Source of the DNA: an uncultured Pantoea sp.
Lineage (GTDB): Bacteria > Pseudomonadota > Gammaproteobacteria > Enterobacterales > Enterobacteriaceae
NCBI GenBank assembly: GCA_913775175.1
Contig: CAJYKU010000025.1
Coordinates: forward strand, 1-49,124
Direction: 5' to 3'
DNA length: 49,124 nt
Part shown: in pieces, positions 38,027 to 47,686 of the stretch
Position numbering within the stretch: position 1 is the first letter of the stretch
Layout of the letters: the number at the start of each line of letters is the position of its first letter
The notes under the pieces: model-generated
The model's database searches: none
What the model was told of the DNA's origin: nothing
The model's input: the letters and a program-made list of their open reading frames with translations, nothing else
Program-made: the position numbers and the translations under genes

Positions 38027-39329
38027 GTGCCTGCACCTTGGCTCCGTAATCATTAATGGTCTGCCATTCTGCGGGCAAACCGGCTAAATCTGCTTCGGCA
38101 ACACCCAGCCGCACCGCCTGATCAATCACGATACGTGCCAGATCAAAATGACGCGCACGCGGATATTGCGCGAGATACTCACGCATCACGGTGGCAAGAT
38201 GTAGCGGTTTCTGCTCCTGACGATAAACAGCCAGCGCCTCTTCAATCATGGCTGCCAGCTGTTCGCGGATCTCGTTAAACTCTTCATACTCCATCTCTGG
38301 CGGCAGCTCACCCATGACTTCATCATTGCGCAGCGTCAGCTCTTCATCACGCATATCAAGCAGGCGATCGGCACTGGCGTAAGTCAGTACCCATGGGTGG
38401 TCGAAGTAGTTCTGCACTGACTGGCGCAGCCGCTGTGCAAAGACGCGGTTCTTATCCATATCGATAGCGGTACGGATAAATTTATGCACATGCCGGTCGT
38501 AGCCGATCCAGAGATCAATCGCCTGCTGGCCCCAGCTGATAATGCGATCGAGTTTGTTTTGCAGGTCGTAGACCAGTTTATCGACAAAACCGAGATCGGG
38601 CGTACTGAGCGTAGCATCCTGAATACGCAGCAGATTTGCCTGCAGCTTATCGCCAGCGGCCTCCAGCGTATCCTGTAGCTCGCGCAACGTTCCGGAGGTC
38701 TCGGACAGCAGCAGTTCGCAGCTGGAGATGGCTGCACGCCAGTCTTTATTCAGCAGCGCGGCAATATCATTTTTCACCGTCTGCTGCTGTTCATCCATCA
38801 GGCGCTGCGTCATGTCGATACTGTCGAAAATCTCTGCCACAGAATATTTCAGCGGTGCAAAGACGTTGCGATGCCAGTGAAACTCATCGCCATCCTCTTC
38901 TGCCGCATCGGCGGCGCGTTTCAGCTCGTGACCAACAATCGAGAGCTGCATAGAGAGACGCAGCGTAGAAAATTCGCGCTGACGAATATAGTAATCGGTG
39001 ATGCCAATGCCCAGCGGCGTCAGACGGTAGATCGCCTGACCGTCAGAGAGCTCACTCATAAACCGGTTAAGCAGGCGCTGACGCACCAGATCGTTGATCG
39101 CGTTGTTAGCACGAACCTGAACGGTTTCGTGCGTCTGTTCAAACGCCTTGCTGACGTGACGAAAAGCGTCAGTCAGTTCACCCTCACTCATCTCACCATC
39201 CATACGCTCACCGTTCAGGGTGGCAATGGCCAGTAAAAAGGCCAGACGTTCTACCGGCAGCGCAAGCGAAAAATCATTTTTGCGTGCCCAGGCCACCAGT
39301 TCTGGCACCGTCTGGGAAAATTCACTCAT
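38007..39329 (-). CDS. mukF: condensin kleisin MukF
   Basis: MukF is the kleisin that closes the MukB ring: an N-terminal winged-helix dimerisation domain, a helical middle that binds MukE, and a C-terminal winged helix that binds the MukB head. Its 440 residues equal E. coli. The start [21 protein letters not shown] is conserved. An acidic stretch around [16 protein letters not shown] marks the MukE-binding linker. It starts 11 bp after cmoM, inside the cmoM-mukFEB unit. Confidence 0.97.
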   Translation of the reverse strand: MSEFSQTVPELVAWARKNDFSLALPVERLAFLLAIATLNGERMDGEMSEGELTDAFRHVSKAFEQTHETVQVRANNAINDLVRQRLLNRFMSELSDGQAIYRLTPLGIGITDYYIRQREFSTLRLSMQLSIVGHELKRAADAAEEDGDEFHWHRNVFAPLKYSVAEIFDSIDMTQRLMDEQQQTVKNDIAALLNKDWRAAISSCELLLSETSGTLRELQDTLEAAGDKLQANLLRIQDATLSTPDLGFVDKLVYDLQNKLDRIISWGQQAIDLWIGYDRHVHKFIRTAIDMDKNRVFAQRLRQSVQNYFDHPWVLTYASADRLLDMRDEELTLRNDEVMGELPPEMEYEEFNEIREQLAAMIEEALAVYRQEQKPLHLATVMREYLAQYPRARHFDLARIVIDQAVRLGVAEADLAGLPAEWQTINDYGAKVQAHVIDKY

Positions 39330-39340
39330 AGTTGATCCTT

Positions 39341-40111
39341 TTACCTGGGTTTGCGTGCCGTCACATGGATATAACGCCCCAGACTTAAAAAGGGCTCCTG
39401 ACGACAGTAACGCCGTTCCATTTCAATAATCTCTTCCACGCTTTTGCCCGGCCCGCTTTGCGGCTTCATATAATCACTGAATACGCGGATGCCGGTACGC
39501 TGCTCAATCACAAAACCACACTCTGTCAGCCACTGATAAACATCCTGCGGATCGCGCGGAAAATCGGGTGACAGCGTACGCTTTTTGCGTTTGGTCATAT
39601 TGGCACGCAGATAACCGAAATTGCCAAGCGTTAAGGTACGGAATGTCAGGCCGTGAGCGTTGTAGAACATCAGCGACAACACACCACCTGGTTTAAGCGT
39701 CCGCCATAGCGCCTGAAGTACCGCCTGTGGATCCGCGACCCACTCCAGCACTGCATGAAACAATACCAGATCGACCGGCGTATCCAAATGTTCGCCTGCC
39801 TGCTGCGCACTGATTTGCCGGAACTGCATGTTATGACTGACGCCAGCTTCCTCTGCATGAGCTGCAGCCAGTTTCAGCATCTCTGCGGAGAGATCGCACA
39901 GCGTGACCCTGTGACCTCGCGCGGCGAGGCCGCTGGAGATTTGTCCCACGCCACCACCGGCATCGAGAATATCCAGCGGTCCGGCCGGCAACGACGGCAG
40001 CAGTGCATCCAGTTCATCCCAGAGAATGGCCTGACGCACCAGCCCTTTCCGGGTGCCATAAATATTTTGCGAGAATTTATCCGCCAGATCGTCGAAATTA
40101 CGATCCTGCAT
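39341..40111 (-). CDS. cmoM: tRNA mcmo5U34 methyltransferase CmoM
   Basis: CmoM (formerly SmtA) methylates cmo5U at the wobble position of certain tRNAs to mcmo5U, using SAM. The class I methyltransferase fold is seen in [22 protein letters not shown] (motif I), [11 protein letters not shown] (motif II), [15 protein letters not shown] (motif IV) and [13 protein letters not shown]. 256 residues against 261 in E. coli, ending HVTARKPR. It heads the muk transcript and is divergent from elyC. Confidence 0.95.
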   Translation of the reverse strand: MQDRNFDDLADKFSQNIYGTRKGLVRQAILWDELDALLPSLPAGPLDILDAGGGVGQISSGLAARGHRVTLCDLSAEMLKLAAAHAEEAGVSHNMQFRQISAQQAGEHLDTPVDLVLFHAVLEWVADPQAVLQALWRTLKPGGVLSLMFYNAHGLTFRTLTLGNFGYLRANMTKRKKRTLSPDFPRDPQDVYQWLTECGFVIEQRTGIRVFSDYMKPQSGPGKSVEEIIEMERRYCRQEPFLSLGRYIHVTARKPR

Positions 40112-40235
40112 GGTCTGTACTCCGGTTTGCGGCAGTTAACTTGTGCTATTTTGTCACAGCCTCACCAGGAATGAACCTTTCACGCTGCAGTAACTGTCTG
40201 GCTGCTGTTTTTTCGGACAAAAGGAGTTAAAAGGG

Positions 40236-41030
40236 ATGTTATTTGCCTTAAAAAAAATCATCGGCGGGCTGCTTCTGCCCTTGCCACTGCTGTTGATGAT
40301 AATGGCAGCCGGACTTTTACTGCTCTGGTTCACGCGCTGGCATAAAAGTGCAAAAGTGTTGCTTTCACTAAGCTGGCTGTTATTACTGCTGCTCAGCCTG
40401 CAGCCAGTGGCAGATCGGCTGCTATTGCCGCTGGAGAGCCGTTATCCCACCTGGAATGGCGCTACGCCAGTGACCTATATCGTGGTACTGGGTGGGGGAT
40501 ATACGTGGAATCCGGACTGGGCGCCAGGGTCGAACCTGATTGGTAATAGTCTGCCCCGCGTCACAGAAGGCGTAAGACAGTGGCGTCGCTATCCACAGGC
40601 CAAAATGATCTTTACCGGTGCCGCCGCAGGCAACAATCCGCGCAGCAATGCTGCAGTGGCAGCCGGGGTCGCTGAAAGCCTGGGTATACCGCATCAGGCG
40701 ATTATTACGCTTGATGCGCCGAAGGATACCGGCGAAGAGGCGCAGGCGGTGAAACAGATCGTCGGTCACCAGCCTTTTCTGCTGGTGACCTCAGCAAATC
40801 ATCTGCCACGGGCAATGGGCTTTTTTCATCACGCCGGGCTGACGCCGATTCCGGCACCGGCAAACCAGCTGGCAGTTACCTCGCCACTCAATAGCTGGGA
40901 GCGGGCGCTGCCTTCGCCGCTCTGGCTCAGCCATAGCGAGCGCGCGATTTATGAAACCCTGGGTCAGATCTGGCAGCAGCTGCACGGGCAAACCGCCAGT
41001 GATAACGAGCAGGCTGAGCAGCACGAATAG
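40236..41030 (+). CDS. elyC: envelope biogenesis factor ElyC
   Basis: ElyC (YcbC) is an inner-membrane DUF218 protein needed for normal peptidoglycan assembly at low temperature, probably through undecaprenyl carrier use. It has two N-terminal membrane helices (about 10-32 and 38-58), then the periplasmic DUF218 domain: IVVLGGGYTWNPDWAP, TEGVRQWRRYPQAKMIFTG, DTGEEAQAV and LLVTSANHLPRA. 264 residues (E. coli 259). A strong AAAGGAG site precedes the ATG. E. coli has ycbJ between this gene and kdsB; here the gap is only 53 bp. Confidence 0.94.
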   Translation: MLFALKKIIGGLLLPLPLLLMIMAAGLLLLWFTRWHKSAKVLLSLSWLLLLLLSLQPVADRLLLPLESRYPTWNGATPVTYIVVLGGGYTWNPDWAPGSNLIGNSLPRVTEGVRQWRRYPQAKMIFTGAAAGNNPRSNAAVAAGVAESLGIPHQAIITLDAPKDTGEEAQAVKQIVGHQPFLLVTSANHLPRAMGFFHHAGLTPIPAPANQLAVTSPLNSWERALPSPLWLSHSERAIYETLGQIWQQLHGQTASDNEQAEQHE

Positions 41031-41033
41031 CGG

Positions 41034-41076
41034 CGAAAAAGCAGCCCGCCAGCAGCGGTTTTTCCTGCTGCTCCGG
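41034..41076. terminator. candidate terminator between elyC and kdsB
   Basis: Repeated AGCAGC / GCTGCT blocks can fold on either strand. On the - strand GCAGCAG pairs with CTGCTGGC and is followed by GCTGCTTTTT. On the + strand a TTTTT lies in the loop. The fold is ambiguous. Confidence 0.4.
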
Positions 41077-41083
41077 AACCCGC

Positions 41084-41833
41084 TTAGCTCTGCATAGCTG
41101 CGCGGACGCGCTGCAGATCTTCGGGTGTATCGACGCCTGTGCTGGGCACCTGCTGTGCCACTGCAACATGAATTTTTTCGCCATACCAGAGTACACGCAG
41201 CTGCTCCAGCAGTTCAATCTGCTCCAGCACACAGGGCTGCCAGGAGACATAGCGGCGAATAAAGCCTGCACGGTAAGCATAAATGCCAATATGACGCAGC
41301 AGCGTATCGCCAGCCTGCTCACGTGAGTGGGCGTAGCGCTCACGATCCCACGGAATAGTGGCTCGTGAAAAGTAGAGCGCATAGCCATGCTGATCGGTGA
41401 CCACTTTCACCGCGTTTGGATTAAACGCCTCTTCCGCCTCAGTGATCGGCACTGCCAGCGTAGCCATACCCGCATCAGCTGTTGCCAGATTTGCCGCGAC
41501 CTGGCGCACAATTTCTGCCGGGATCATCGGCTCATCACCCTGCACATTAACAATGATGGTGTCATCATCAAGCTGGCAGGTTTCAACTACCTCCGCCAGC
41601 CGTTCAGTGCCGGATTGATGATCGGCACGCGTCATGCAGACCTCGCCACCCGCTGCAATAACCGCCGCTGCAACATCCGCATGATCGGTTGCGACGATCA
41701 CGCGCTCAGCGCCCGACTCCCGCGCCCGCTCCATTACGTGCAGCACCATGGGTTTGCCATGAATATCTACCAGAGGCTTACCTGGCAGGCGCGTTGAAGC
41801 ATAACGCGCCGGAATAATGGCGATAAAACTCAT
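41084..41833 (-). CDS. kdsB: CMP-KDO synthetase KdsB
   Basis: KdsB activates KDO with CTP to CMP-KDO, the donor for the LPS inner core. The nucleotidyltransferase fold is marked by [16 protein letters not shown] (residues 6-21), [27 protein letters not shown] and VNVQGDEP, with the metal Asp. 249 residues against 248. The ATG overlaps the ycaR stop by 4 bp. The LPS context (lpxK and msbA upstream) fits its role. Confidence 0.97.
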   Translation of the reverse strand: MSFIAIIPARYASTRLPGKPLVDIHGKPMVLHVMERARESGAERVIVATDHADVAAAVIAAGGEVCMTRADHQSGTERLAEVVETCQLDDDTIIVNVQGDEPMIPAEIVRQVAANLATADAGMATLAVPITEAEEAFNPNAVKVVTDQHGYALYFSRATIPWDRERYAHSREQAGDTLLRHIGIYAYRAGFIRRYVSWQPCVLEQIELLEQLRVLWYGEKIHVAVAQQVPSTGVDTPEDLQRVRAAMQS

Positions 41834-42012
41834 GGATGGATCTCTTCCACAGCCAGCGTGCGCGCTTCTGTTTGCAGCAGCACCGGAATACCGTCACGCA
41901 CCGGAAAAGCGAGCCCATCGGGTTTACAAATCAGTTCCTGTTGCTCTTTGTTAAAGTAAAGTTTTCCGTTACAAACCGGACAAGCCACAATCTCAAGTAA
42001 ACGATGATCCAT
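41830..42012 (-). CDS. ycaR: Trm112-like small protein YcaR
   Basis: YcaR is a 60-residue UPF0434/Trm112-family protein of unsettled function in bacteria. It has one CPVC pair (Cys11, Cys14) and a lone Cys near 29 ([20 protein letters not shown]), so a full four-Cys zinc ribbon is not present. It lies in the conserved lpxK-ycaR-kdsB order and is translationally linked to kdsB. AAAGGAG lies before its ATG. Confidence 0.93.
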   Translation of the reverse strand: MDHRLLEIVACPVCNGKLYFNKEQQELICKPDGLAFPVRDGIPVLLQTEARTLAVEEIHP

Positions 42013-42041
42013 ACTTTTCTCCTTTCAGGATCGCTACATCA

Positions 42042-42073
42042 GTCAGCATGACCCGTGGGCGGCTGACCATGCT
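42042..42073 (-). repeat. mutually exclusive hairpins between lpxK and ycaR
   Basis: Two interleaved inverted repeats share bases: GTCAGC (42042-42047) with GCTGAC (42062-42067), and AGCATG (42045-42050) with CATGCT (42068-42073). Only one stem can form at a time. They fill the centre of the 67-bp gap. Confidence 0.45.
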
Positions 42074-42079
42074 CAGCAA

Positions 42080-43075
42080 TTAATTTCTGTCCGCCGCATG
42101 ACGGCCCAGCTGTGTGAGATCATCCAGCAGTGGCGCAAGCGCGCTGCCAGCGAGATGCGCATCCACAGGTAAATACCACCAGTTCTTCCGCGCAAATGCA
42201 CGACACTTCACCGCATCTTTCTCAGTCATCAGCAGAGACTGCTCGCCACGGGTCAGTTCGGCAAGCTCCTGCTCACTATAGGCATGGTGATCGGCAAAGG
42301 CGATCTCTGCTACCGCCTGCACGCCCTGCTGTTGCAGCGTAGCGAAAAAGCGCGGCGGATGCCCAATGCCTGCCATAGCGACAAAGTCCGGCAGCGTCTT
42401 AAGGGCAGCGGTTTCGCCTGTCACCAGGTTAACCGCCAGACCCGGCTGCAGCGTCATGGCAATTTCACTCTCTGCAGCCACTCCACCATTAACCACCACC
42501 GCATCAACCTGCTGCAGACGGTTCGCCCGCTCACGCATCGGCCCTGCAGGTAGCCACCAGCCATTACCAAAGCGACGGATGCCATCTACCACGACAATTT
42601 CGCGATCGCGCTGCAACGCGTAGTGCTGCAGACCATCATCGGTAATAATAATATCCAGTGCATGGTTCGCCAGCAGCGCCTCAACCGCCTGGCGCCGCTG
42701 CGGTGCAACAGCCACCGGCACACCAGTGCGCTGTGCAATCAGCACCGGCTCATCGCCAGCCTGCGTGGTTGGCGTCAGTGCGGTGACCAGCAGCGGATAG
42801 TGCTCTGCTTTGCCGCCATAACCGCGCGATACTACGCCAGCACGCAGACCGCGCGCCTGCAGCGCTTCAACCAGCCAGATGACCAGCGGCGTTTTACCGT
42901 TGCCGCCAGCCGTAAGGTTGCCTACAACAATCACCGGGCGCGGCGCACGCCAGCGCTTGCGCCAGCCGCGCTGATAGCTCAGCCTTATCAGCCAGCTGAT
43001 TGCGCCATAAAGCAGGCTGAATGGCCACAGCACAAGCCATAGCGGGGAACGGCCGCTCCAGATGCGCTCAATCAT
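42080..43075 (-). CDS. lpxK: tetraacyldisaccharide 4'-kinase LpxK
   Basis: LpxK phosphorylates the 4' position of the lipid A precursor at the inner membrane, giving lipid IVA. It has an N-terminal membrane anchor (about 11-30) and a P-loop [11 protein letters not shown] (52-62). Further conserved blocks are [23 protein letters not shown] (catalytic Asp region) and [11 protein letters not shown]. 331 residues against 328. The ATG overlaps the msbA stop by 4 bp. Confidence 0.96.
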   Translation of the reverse strand: MIERIWSGRSPLWLVLWPFSLLYGAISWLIRLSYQRGWRKRWRAPRPVIVVGNLTAGGNGKTPLVIWLVEALQARGLRAGVVSRGYGGKAEHYPLLVTALTPTTQAGDEPVLIAQRTGVPVAVAPQRRQAVEALLANHALDIIITDDGLQHYALQRDREIVVVDGIRRFGNGWWLPAGPMRERANRLQQVDAVVVNGGVAAESEIAMTLQPGLAVNLVTGETAALKTLPDFVAMAGIGHPPRFFATLQQQGVQAVAEIAFADHHAYSEQELAELTRGEQSLLMTEKDAVKCRAFARKNWWYLPVDAHLAGSALAPLLDDLTQLGRHAADRN

Positions 43076-44820
43076 TGACCAAACTGTAACTTATGCAGCT
43101 GAGCATAAGCTCCTTTTTGTGCCAGCAGCAGATCGTGCGTGCCGCGCTCCACGATGCGGCCATCCTCAACCACAACAATTTCGTCCGCTTTTTCAATGGT
43201 AGAGAGACGGTGAGCGATGACCAGTGAAGTCCGATTCTTCTGCAGTTCATCCAGCGCAGATTGAATCGCGCGCTCTGACTCAGTGTCGAGCGCTGAAGTG
43301 GCCTCATCCAGAACCAGAATCGGACAGTCACGCAGCAGGGCACGGGCAATAGCGATACGCTGACGCTGACCACCAGAGAGCAGCACACCATTTTCGCCAA
43401 TCACAGTATCCAGCCCATGATCCATTTTATTAATAAAGTCCATGGCATGAGCCATGGTCGCAGCCTGTTCAATTTGCTCACGGCTGTAATGCCCGTTGCG
43501 CGCATAGGCGATATTATTGGCAATGGTGTCGTTAAACAGATGAACATTTTGCGATACCAGTGCAACCTGATTACGCAGTGAGCTCAGGGTGTATTCGCGC
43601 AGATCGTGATTATCCAGCAGAATTTCGCCAGAATCGATATCATAAAAACGCGTTAACAGGCTGGCCATAGTGGATTTGCCTGAGCCTGAGCGTCCCACCA
43701 GCGCCACTGTTTTGCCTGCAGGCAGCGTAAGATTGATATCACGCAGTGCAGGGATTTCGCGTCCCGGATAGGTAAAAGTGACATTACGGAATTCAACATC
43801 GCCTTTCACACGTTCTACCACGCGGGTTCCGTTATCTGTTTCCTGTTCACTGTCAAGAATTGAGAACAGCGTCTGGCAGGCAGCCATCCCGCGCTGGAAC
43901 TGCGCATTAACGTTGGTCAGTGATTTCAGCGGACGCATCAGCGCAATCATTGAGGAGAACACCACAGTAATAGTACCGGCGGTTAACGTCTCCATCACGC
44001 TGGGGAAACTGGCTGCATAGAGTACAAATGCCAGCGCCAGCGATGCAATCAGCTGGATCACCGGATCGGAGATAGAGGATGCGGAAACCAGTTTCATCCC
44101 CTGTTGACGCATTTTATTACTGACCCGGGAGAAGCGCTCAGCTTCCACTTCCTGTCCGCCAAAAATCAGAACCTCTTTGTGGCCCTTCAGCATCTGCTCT
44201 GCGCTGGTTGTCACCTGTCCCATGGTGTTCTGCATATTTCTGCTGATGCTGCGAAAGCGTTTAGAGACGGTGCGAATTGCAAAAGAGACCAGCGGTGCCA
44301 GCAGGATAAGGATGAGTGAAAGCTGCCAGCTATAGTAGAACATCATGATAAACAGGCCGATGATCGATGCCCCCTCACGCACCACGGTTACCAGTGCGCT
44401 GGAAGAGGATGATGCGACCTGCTCTGAGTCATAGGTAATACGTGAAAGCAGGGTACCGGTGGATTGCTGATCGAAAAACGCAACCGGCATACCCATCATA
44501 TGGCCGAACAGGCGGCGACGCATATTCATCACCACATTGCCAGACACCCAGGAGATACAGTAACTGGAGATATAGCTGGTAACGCCACGCATCAGCATCA
44601 GGCCGATAACTGCCAGCGGCATCCATAACAACACTGATTTGTCCGCTTTACCGAACCCATCATCCAGTAAAGGTTTCAACAGGGAGAGCATTAGGGTGTC
44701 GCCTGCTGCATTAAGCACCAGTGCAATGGCGGAGACAATAAGGCCAGCTTTATGTGGCGCTATCATTGGCCAGAGCCGGCGGAATGTCTGCCACGTTGAG
44801 AGATCTTTGTCTTGATGCAT
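43072..44820 (-). CDS. msbA: lipid A flippase MsbA
   Basis: MsbA is the homodimeric ABC exporter that flips core-lipid A across the inner membrane. Its 582 residues equal E. coli. Six transmembrane helices fill about 20-325. The ATPase domain has Walker [10 protein letters not shown] (about 376), Q-loop [10 protein letters not shown], signature [15 protein letters not shown], Walker [13 protein letters not shown] and switch IAHRLST. It lies 34 bp after ycaI and is coupled to lpxK, placing flipping and the preceding lipid A kinase step in one unit. Confidence 0.98.
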   Translation of the reverse strand: MHQDKDLSTWQTFRRLWPMIAPHKAGLIVSAIALVLNAAGDTLMLSLLKPLLDDGFGKADKSVLLWMPLAVIGLMLMRGVTSYISSYCISWVSGNVVMNMRRRLFGHMMGMPVAFFDQQSTGTLLSRITYDSEQVASSSSSALVTVVREGASIIGLFIMMFYYSWQLSLILILLAPLVSFAIRTVSKRFRSISRNMQNTMGQVTTSAEQMLKGHKEVLIFGGQEVEAERFSRVSNKMRQQGMKLVSASSISDPVIQLIASLALAFVLYAASFPSVMETLTAGTITVVFSSMIALMRPLKSLTNVNAQFQRGMAACQTLFSILDSEQETDNGTRVVERVKGDVEFRNVTFTYPGREIPALRDINLTLPAGKTVALVGRSGSGKSTMASLLTRFYDIDSGEILLDNHDLREYTLSSLRNQVALVSQNVHLFNDTIANNIAYARNGHYSREQIEQAATMAHAMDFINKMDHGLDTVIGENGVLLSGGQRQRIAIARALLRDCPILVLDEATSALDTESERAIQSALDELQKNRTSLVIAHRLSTIEKADEIVVVEDGRIVERGTHDLLLAQKGAYAQLHKLQFGQ

Positions 44821-44854
44821 TATTTAGTCACGCTGTTTGAAATAGCCGCTCATT

Positions 44855-47113
44855 CTACCTGGAATCATCTTTGACGCCAAACCACTGATGATACCAGCGC
44901 GGCTTTATTTGCTCTCGCAACCCCTGAACCTGCCAGCGTCCCTGTTCTATTCGGATGCGGATTTGGCCAGAACGGGCAGTATCGTACCAGCGATAGCCCT
45001 GCTGTTGATAACGTCTGACAACTGTCCGGGCAGGCATACGCCAGGCGTTATAGCGTGCCACTGAGGCTATAGCTGCTTCACCAGCAACGCGCCGCAGCAG
45101 CAGCGCTGACGATGATGTGCGGCTACCATGGTGCGGCACCTGAAGCAGCGTAGCGCCAGCGTGATCCTTCTCCAGCGCCATCAGTTTTCTCTCTGCTGCC
45201 TGCTCAATATCACCGGTGAGCAACAGACTGATCCTGCCATCATCCACCCGCACCACGCAGGAGTCATTATTACCGCCGCTCAGAGCGCGAGACAGAGGCC
45301 ACAACACGGTAAAGCGCAGGCGCTGCCACTGCCACTGCTGACCGCGCCAGCACGGCAGGTGTGTGGGCTCATTGAGTGGACTCCGTATCGTGACGCCCGG
45401 CCAGGTGCGCAGCAGCGTCTTCAGCCCGCCACGATGATCAAGATGTTTGTGGCTCAGGATCACACTTTGCAGCGTACGACCAGTAAAAGTGAGCCAGGGC
45501 AGGATAACGCGCTCACCGGCGTCGCTCTGGTGCCATGCCGGCCCGGTGTCATAGAGCACAACTTCCCTGCCCTGCGTGATTGCCACCGCCAGACCATGGC
45601 CGACATCAAGAAAATCGATTTGCCACGCACCATTCTGTTTATCGCCTGGTGCAAACAGCAGCGCCAGCGGCAGGCTGCCAGAGAGCGCAACCGTACGGGT
45701 AAACAGCCCGGTGCGCCATAACAACAGCCCGCCCCAGATCAGGAGCATCGCGGGCAGCGTCTGCTGCAGGCTTAACCAGCCTGCGGGCAGGCCAGCCAGC
45801 CCCTGCATCAGATAATCCACTGAATGATCGGCCAGCCACCAGAGCGGCCGCGCGGCCAGAGGAAGCGGCAGTAACAGCGCCAGCAGCAGTAACGGCACAG
45901 TAATAAATGAGATAACAGGGATTGCCAGCAGATTGGCCAGCAGCGCTGTTATGCTTATCCCCTGAAACAGAAAAATTTGTAGCGGGGCCATTAATATCAT
46001 CATTCCCAGCTGCAGATGAAGCAGCCGTAACAGCAGCCAGCGCCGCTGAGTGCGTAACAACGCAGGTAGCGGGAACCAGCGAAACCAGAGGATAAGCATG
46101 GCAACCGCCAGCACTGAGAGCCAGAAACTCTCAGAAAGTACTGCCAGGGGATCCACAGCAAGCAGCAGCGCGACACACAGTAGCCAGATTTGCCAGGCAC
46201 TAAGCTGCCATCCCGCAATACGAATTGCCGTCCATAGCGTCAGCATGACGATAGCCCGCTGCGCAGGTGCCTGACTGCCGGCTATCCAGCAATAGAGCGC
46301 GGCGCAGAGCCAGCCCGCCAGCAGCGGAAACAGCCAGCTGATGCGATGTGCTGGCAGCAGATACTGTATTACACGTGCCACCAGCCAGCCAAAACTGGCC
46401 GCCAGCGCGATGTGCATCCCTGAGATGGCCATCAGATGTGCCGTGCCGGTGTCGCGTAATAGCTGGCGCAGCTGCGGCGTAAACTGTGAACGCTCACCAA
46501 AGGCCAGTGCCTGCAGAATAGCGGGCTGCTTCAGCCCGGCTAACATGGTATTAGCCTGGGCCATCAGCGCGGCCCGCAGACCGCACTGCTCTGTTACAGG
46601 CTGCCGTTGCAGGATGCGTCCCTGTAACGGCGTGTGGTTTGCCACCATCATGCGCTGCAGATCAAAACCGCCTTCGTTAAGGCGGCCATGGACTGCACGC
46701 AATCGCAGCCGTAGCCGCCAGCGCTGACCTGCACACCAGTTCTCCTCTGCACTGATATTGTTTATCTGTACAAAGAGTGGCGGGAATTGCAGCCGCTCAT
46801 CGATACGCCGTAGCTGCACCAGCAGCTGTTTTTGCTGCGGGTAGACGGCGCTGACGCTAACAATGGCCTCAACCGGTGCCTTAGTAAGCTGTGATACGCT
46901 GTTTAGCAGCGAGCGCGCCTCCCCCAGAGTCCAGCACAGCAGCAGCAGTGCGACAGCTGTCAGCACCGCAGCGTTAGCAGGCAGGTGTAATAGCAGGAGC
47001 GCCACCATAGCCAGTATGATCAGCGTGCTGCGTGATGGGATCTGTGGCAATAACATCAGCGGCAGTGCTGCGGCAATCGCAAGACAGGCAATGCTCATCC
47101 ATGTAAGACGCAT
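44855..47113 (-). CDS. ycaI: ComEC/Rec2-like membrane protein YcaI
   Basis: YcaI is the enterobacterial relative of the ComEC DNA-uptake channel. The 752-residue product (E. coli 754) has N-terminal membrane helices, an OB-like periplasmic domain (about 80-180) and the competence membrane domain, with the motif AISGMHIALAASFGW. A C-terminal metallo-beta-lactamase domain has LSHKHLDHRGGL and LLTGDIEQAAE. All three parts are intact and in frame. GGAGGGAG precedes the ATG. Natural uptake of DNA is not implied; the rest of the machinery is not here. Confidence 0.93.
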   Translation of the reverse strand: MRLTWMSIACLAIAAALPLMLLPQIPSRSTLIILAMVALLLLHLPANAAVLTAVALLLLCWTLGEARSLLNSVSQLTKAPVEAIVSVSAVYPQQKQLLVQLRRIDERLQFPPLFVQINNISAEENWCAGQRWRLRLRLRAVHGRLNEGGFDLQRMMVANHTPLQGRILQRQPVTEQCGLRAALMAQANTMLAGLKQPAILQALAFGERSQFTPQLRQLLRDTGTAHLMAISGMHIALAASFGWLVARVIQYLLPAHRISWLFPLLAGWLCAALYCWIAGSQAPAQRAIVMLTLWTAIRIAGWQLSAWQIWLLCVALLLAVDPLAVLSESFWLSVLAVAMLILWFRWFPLPALLRTQRRWLLLRLLHLQLGMMILMAPLQIFLFQGISITALLANLLAIPVISFITVPLLLLALLLPLPLAARPLWWLADHSVDYLMQGLAGLPAGWLSLQQTLPAMLLIWGGLLLWRTGLFTRTVALSGSLPLALLFAPGDKQNGAWQIDFLDVGHGLAVAITQGREVVLYDTGPAWHQSDAGERVILPWLTFTGRTLQSVILSHKHLDHRGGLKTLLRTWPGVTIRSPLNEPTHLPCWRGQQWQWQRLRFTVLWPLSRALSGGNNDSCVVRVDDGRISLLLTGDIEQAAERKLMALEKDHAGATLLQVPHHGSRTSSSALLLRRVAGEAAIASVARYNAWRMPARTVVRRYQQQGYRWYDTARSGQIRIRIEQGRWQVQGLREQIKPRWYHQWFGVKDDSR

Positions 47114-47269
47114 AACTCCCTCCTGTAAACTGCACTATTGTGCGCCAGTATCAGAAGAAGAGCGGCAGCTATCGCAGACTCTGCGTCAGGCCTCTGTTGC
47201 TTTTTCAGGGGTTAAGCAGAAGTGTGCAGCAAAGCTGAAGCGGGATCGCAAAGCGGCAAAATTAAGGAC

Positions 47270-47299
47270 AAAAAAAACGACACCCGAAGGTGTCGTTTT
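47270..47299 (-). terminator. ihfB terminator
   Basis: A perfect 11-bp stem (47274-47284 with 47289-47299) with a TTCG tetraloop on the - strand is followed by eight Ts. It begins 17 bp after the ihfB stop. Confidence 0.95.
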
Positions 47300-47315
47300 A
47301 TGGTTCGGTAACAGC

Positions 47316-47600
47316 TTAGCCGTAGATGTTTGCACGGTCACGCAGCTCTTTGCCCGGCTTAAAGTGGGGAACGTATTTACCTTCCAGTTCCACTTTATCG
47401 CCCGTTTTCGGGTTACGGCCCGTACGCGGTGCGCGGTAGTGCAAAGAGAAGCTGCCGAATCCCCGGATTTCAATGCGTTCGCCCTGAGCCAGCGTAGTGG
47501 CCATGTGCTCAAGCATCTCTTTGACCGCATCCTCAACGACTTTCGCCGGAATATGAGTATGCTGGCCAGCAAGTCTTTCAATCAGTTCTGACTTGGTCAT
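47316..47600 (-). CDS. ihfB: integration host factor beta subunit
   Basis: IhfB pairs with IhfA to bend DNA sharply at specific sites, aiding transcription, recombination and replication. The 94-residue product has the HU/IHF fold: [14 protein letters not shown] at the start, [18 protein letters not shown] with the intercalating proline arm, and [14 protein letters not shown]. The E. coli protein has the same length. GGAGGAT precedes the ATG. It lies downstream of rpsA, as in E. coli, with a hairpin between them. Confidence 0.98.
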   Translation of the reverse strand: MTKSELIERLAGQHTHIPAKVVEDAVKEMLEHMATTLAQGERIEIRGFGSFSLHYRAPRTGRNPKTGDKVELEGKYVPHFKPGKELRDRANIYG

Positions 47601-47650
47601 GAATCCTCCGGTTAATCCCTGTTTGGAAAGGTATGACAGCTTTTACCGAA

Positions 47651-47674
47651 ACCGGACGATAGTTATCGTCCGGT
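47651..47674 (-). repeat. perfect palindromic hairpin between rpsA and ihfB
   Basis: Perfect 11-bp arms ACCGGACGATA and TATCGTCCGGT are separated by 2 bp (the real loop is larger). No T run follows on the - strand, so it may attenuate or process the rpsA-ihfB transcript rather than end it. Confidence 0.6.
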
Positions 47675-47686
47675 GCTTCGGGTCGA

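Noticed and set aside
45128..45721. 197-codon ORF antisense to ycaI
   Set aside because: It mirrors a well-conserved coding frame on the other strand and has no family features.
46863..47591. 242-codon ORF spanning antisense ycaI, its upstream gap and ihfB
   Set aside because: It crosses two real genes on the other strand and the ihfB terminator; low-complexity shadow translation.
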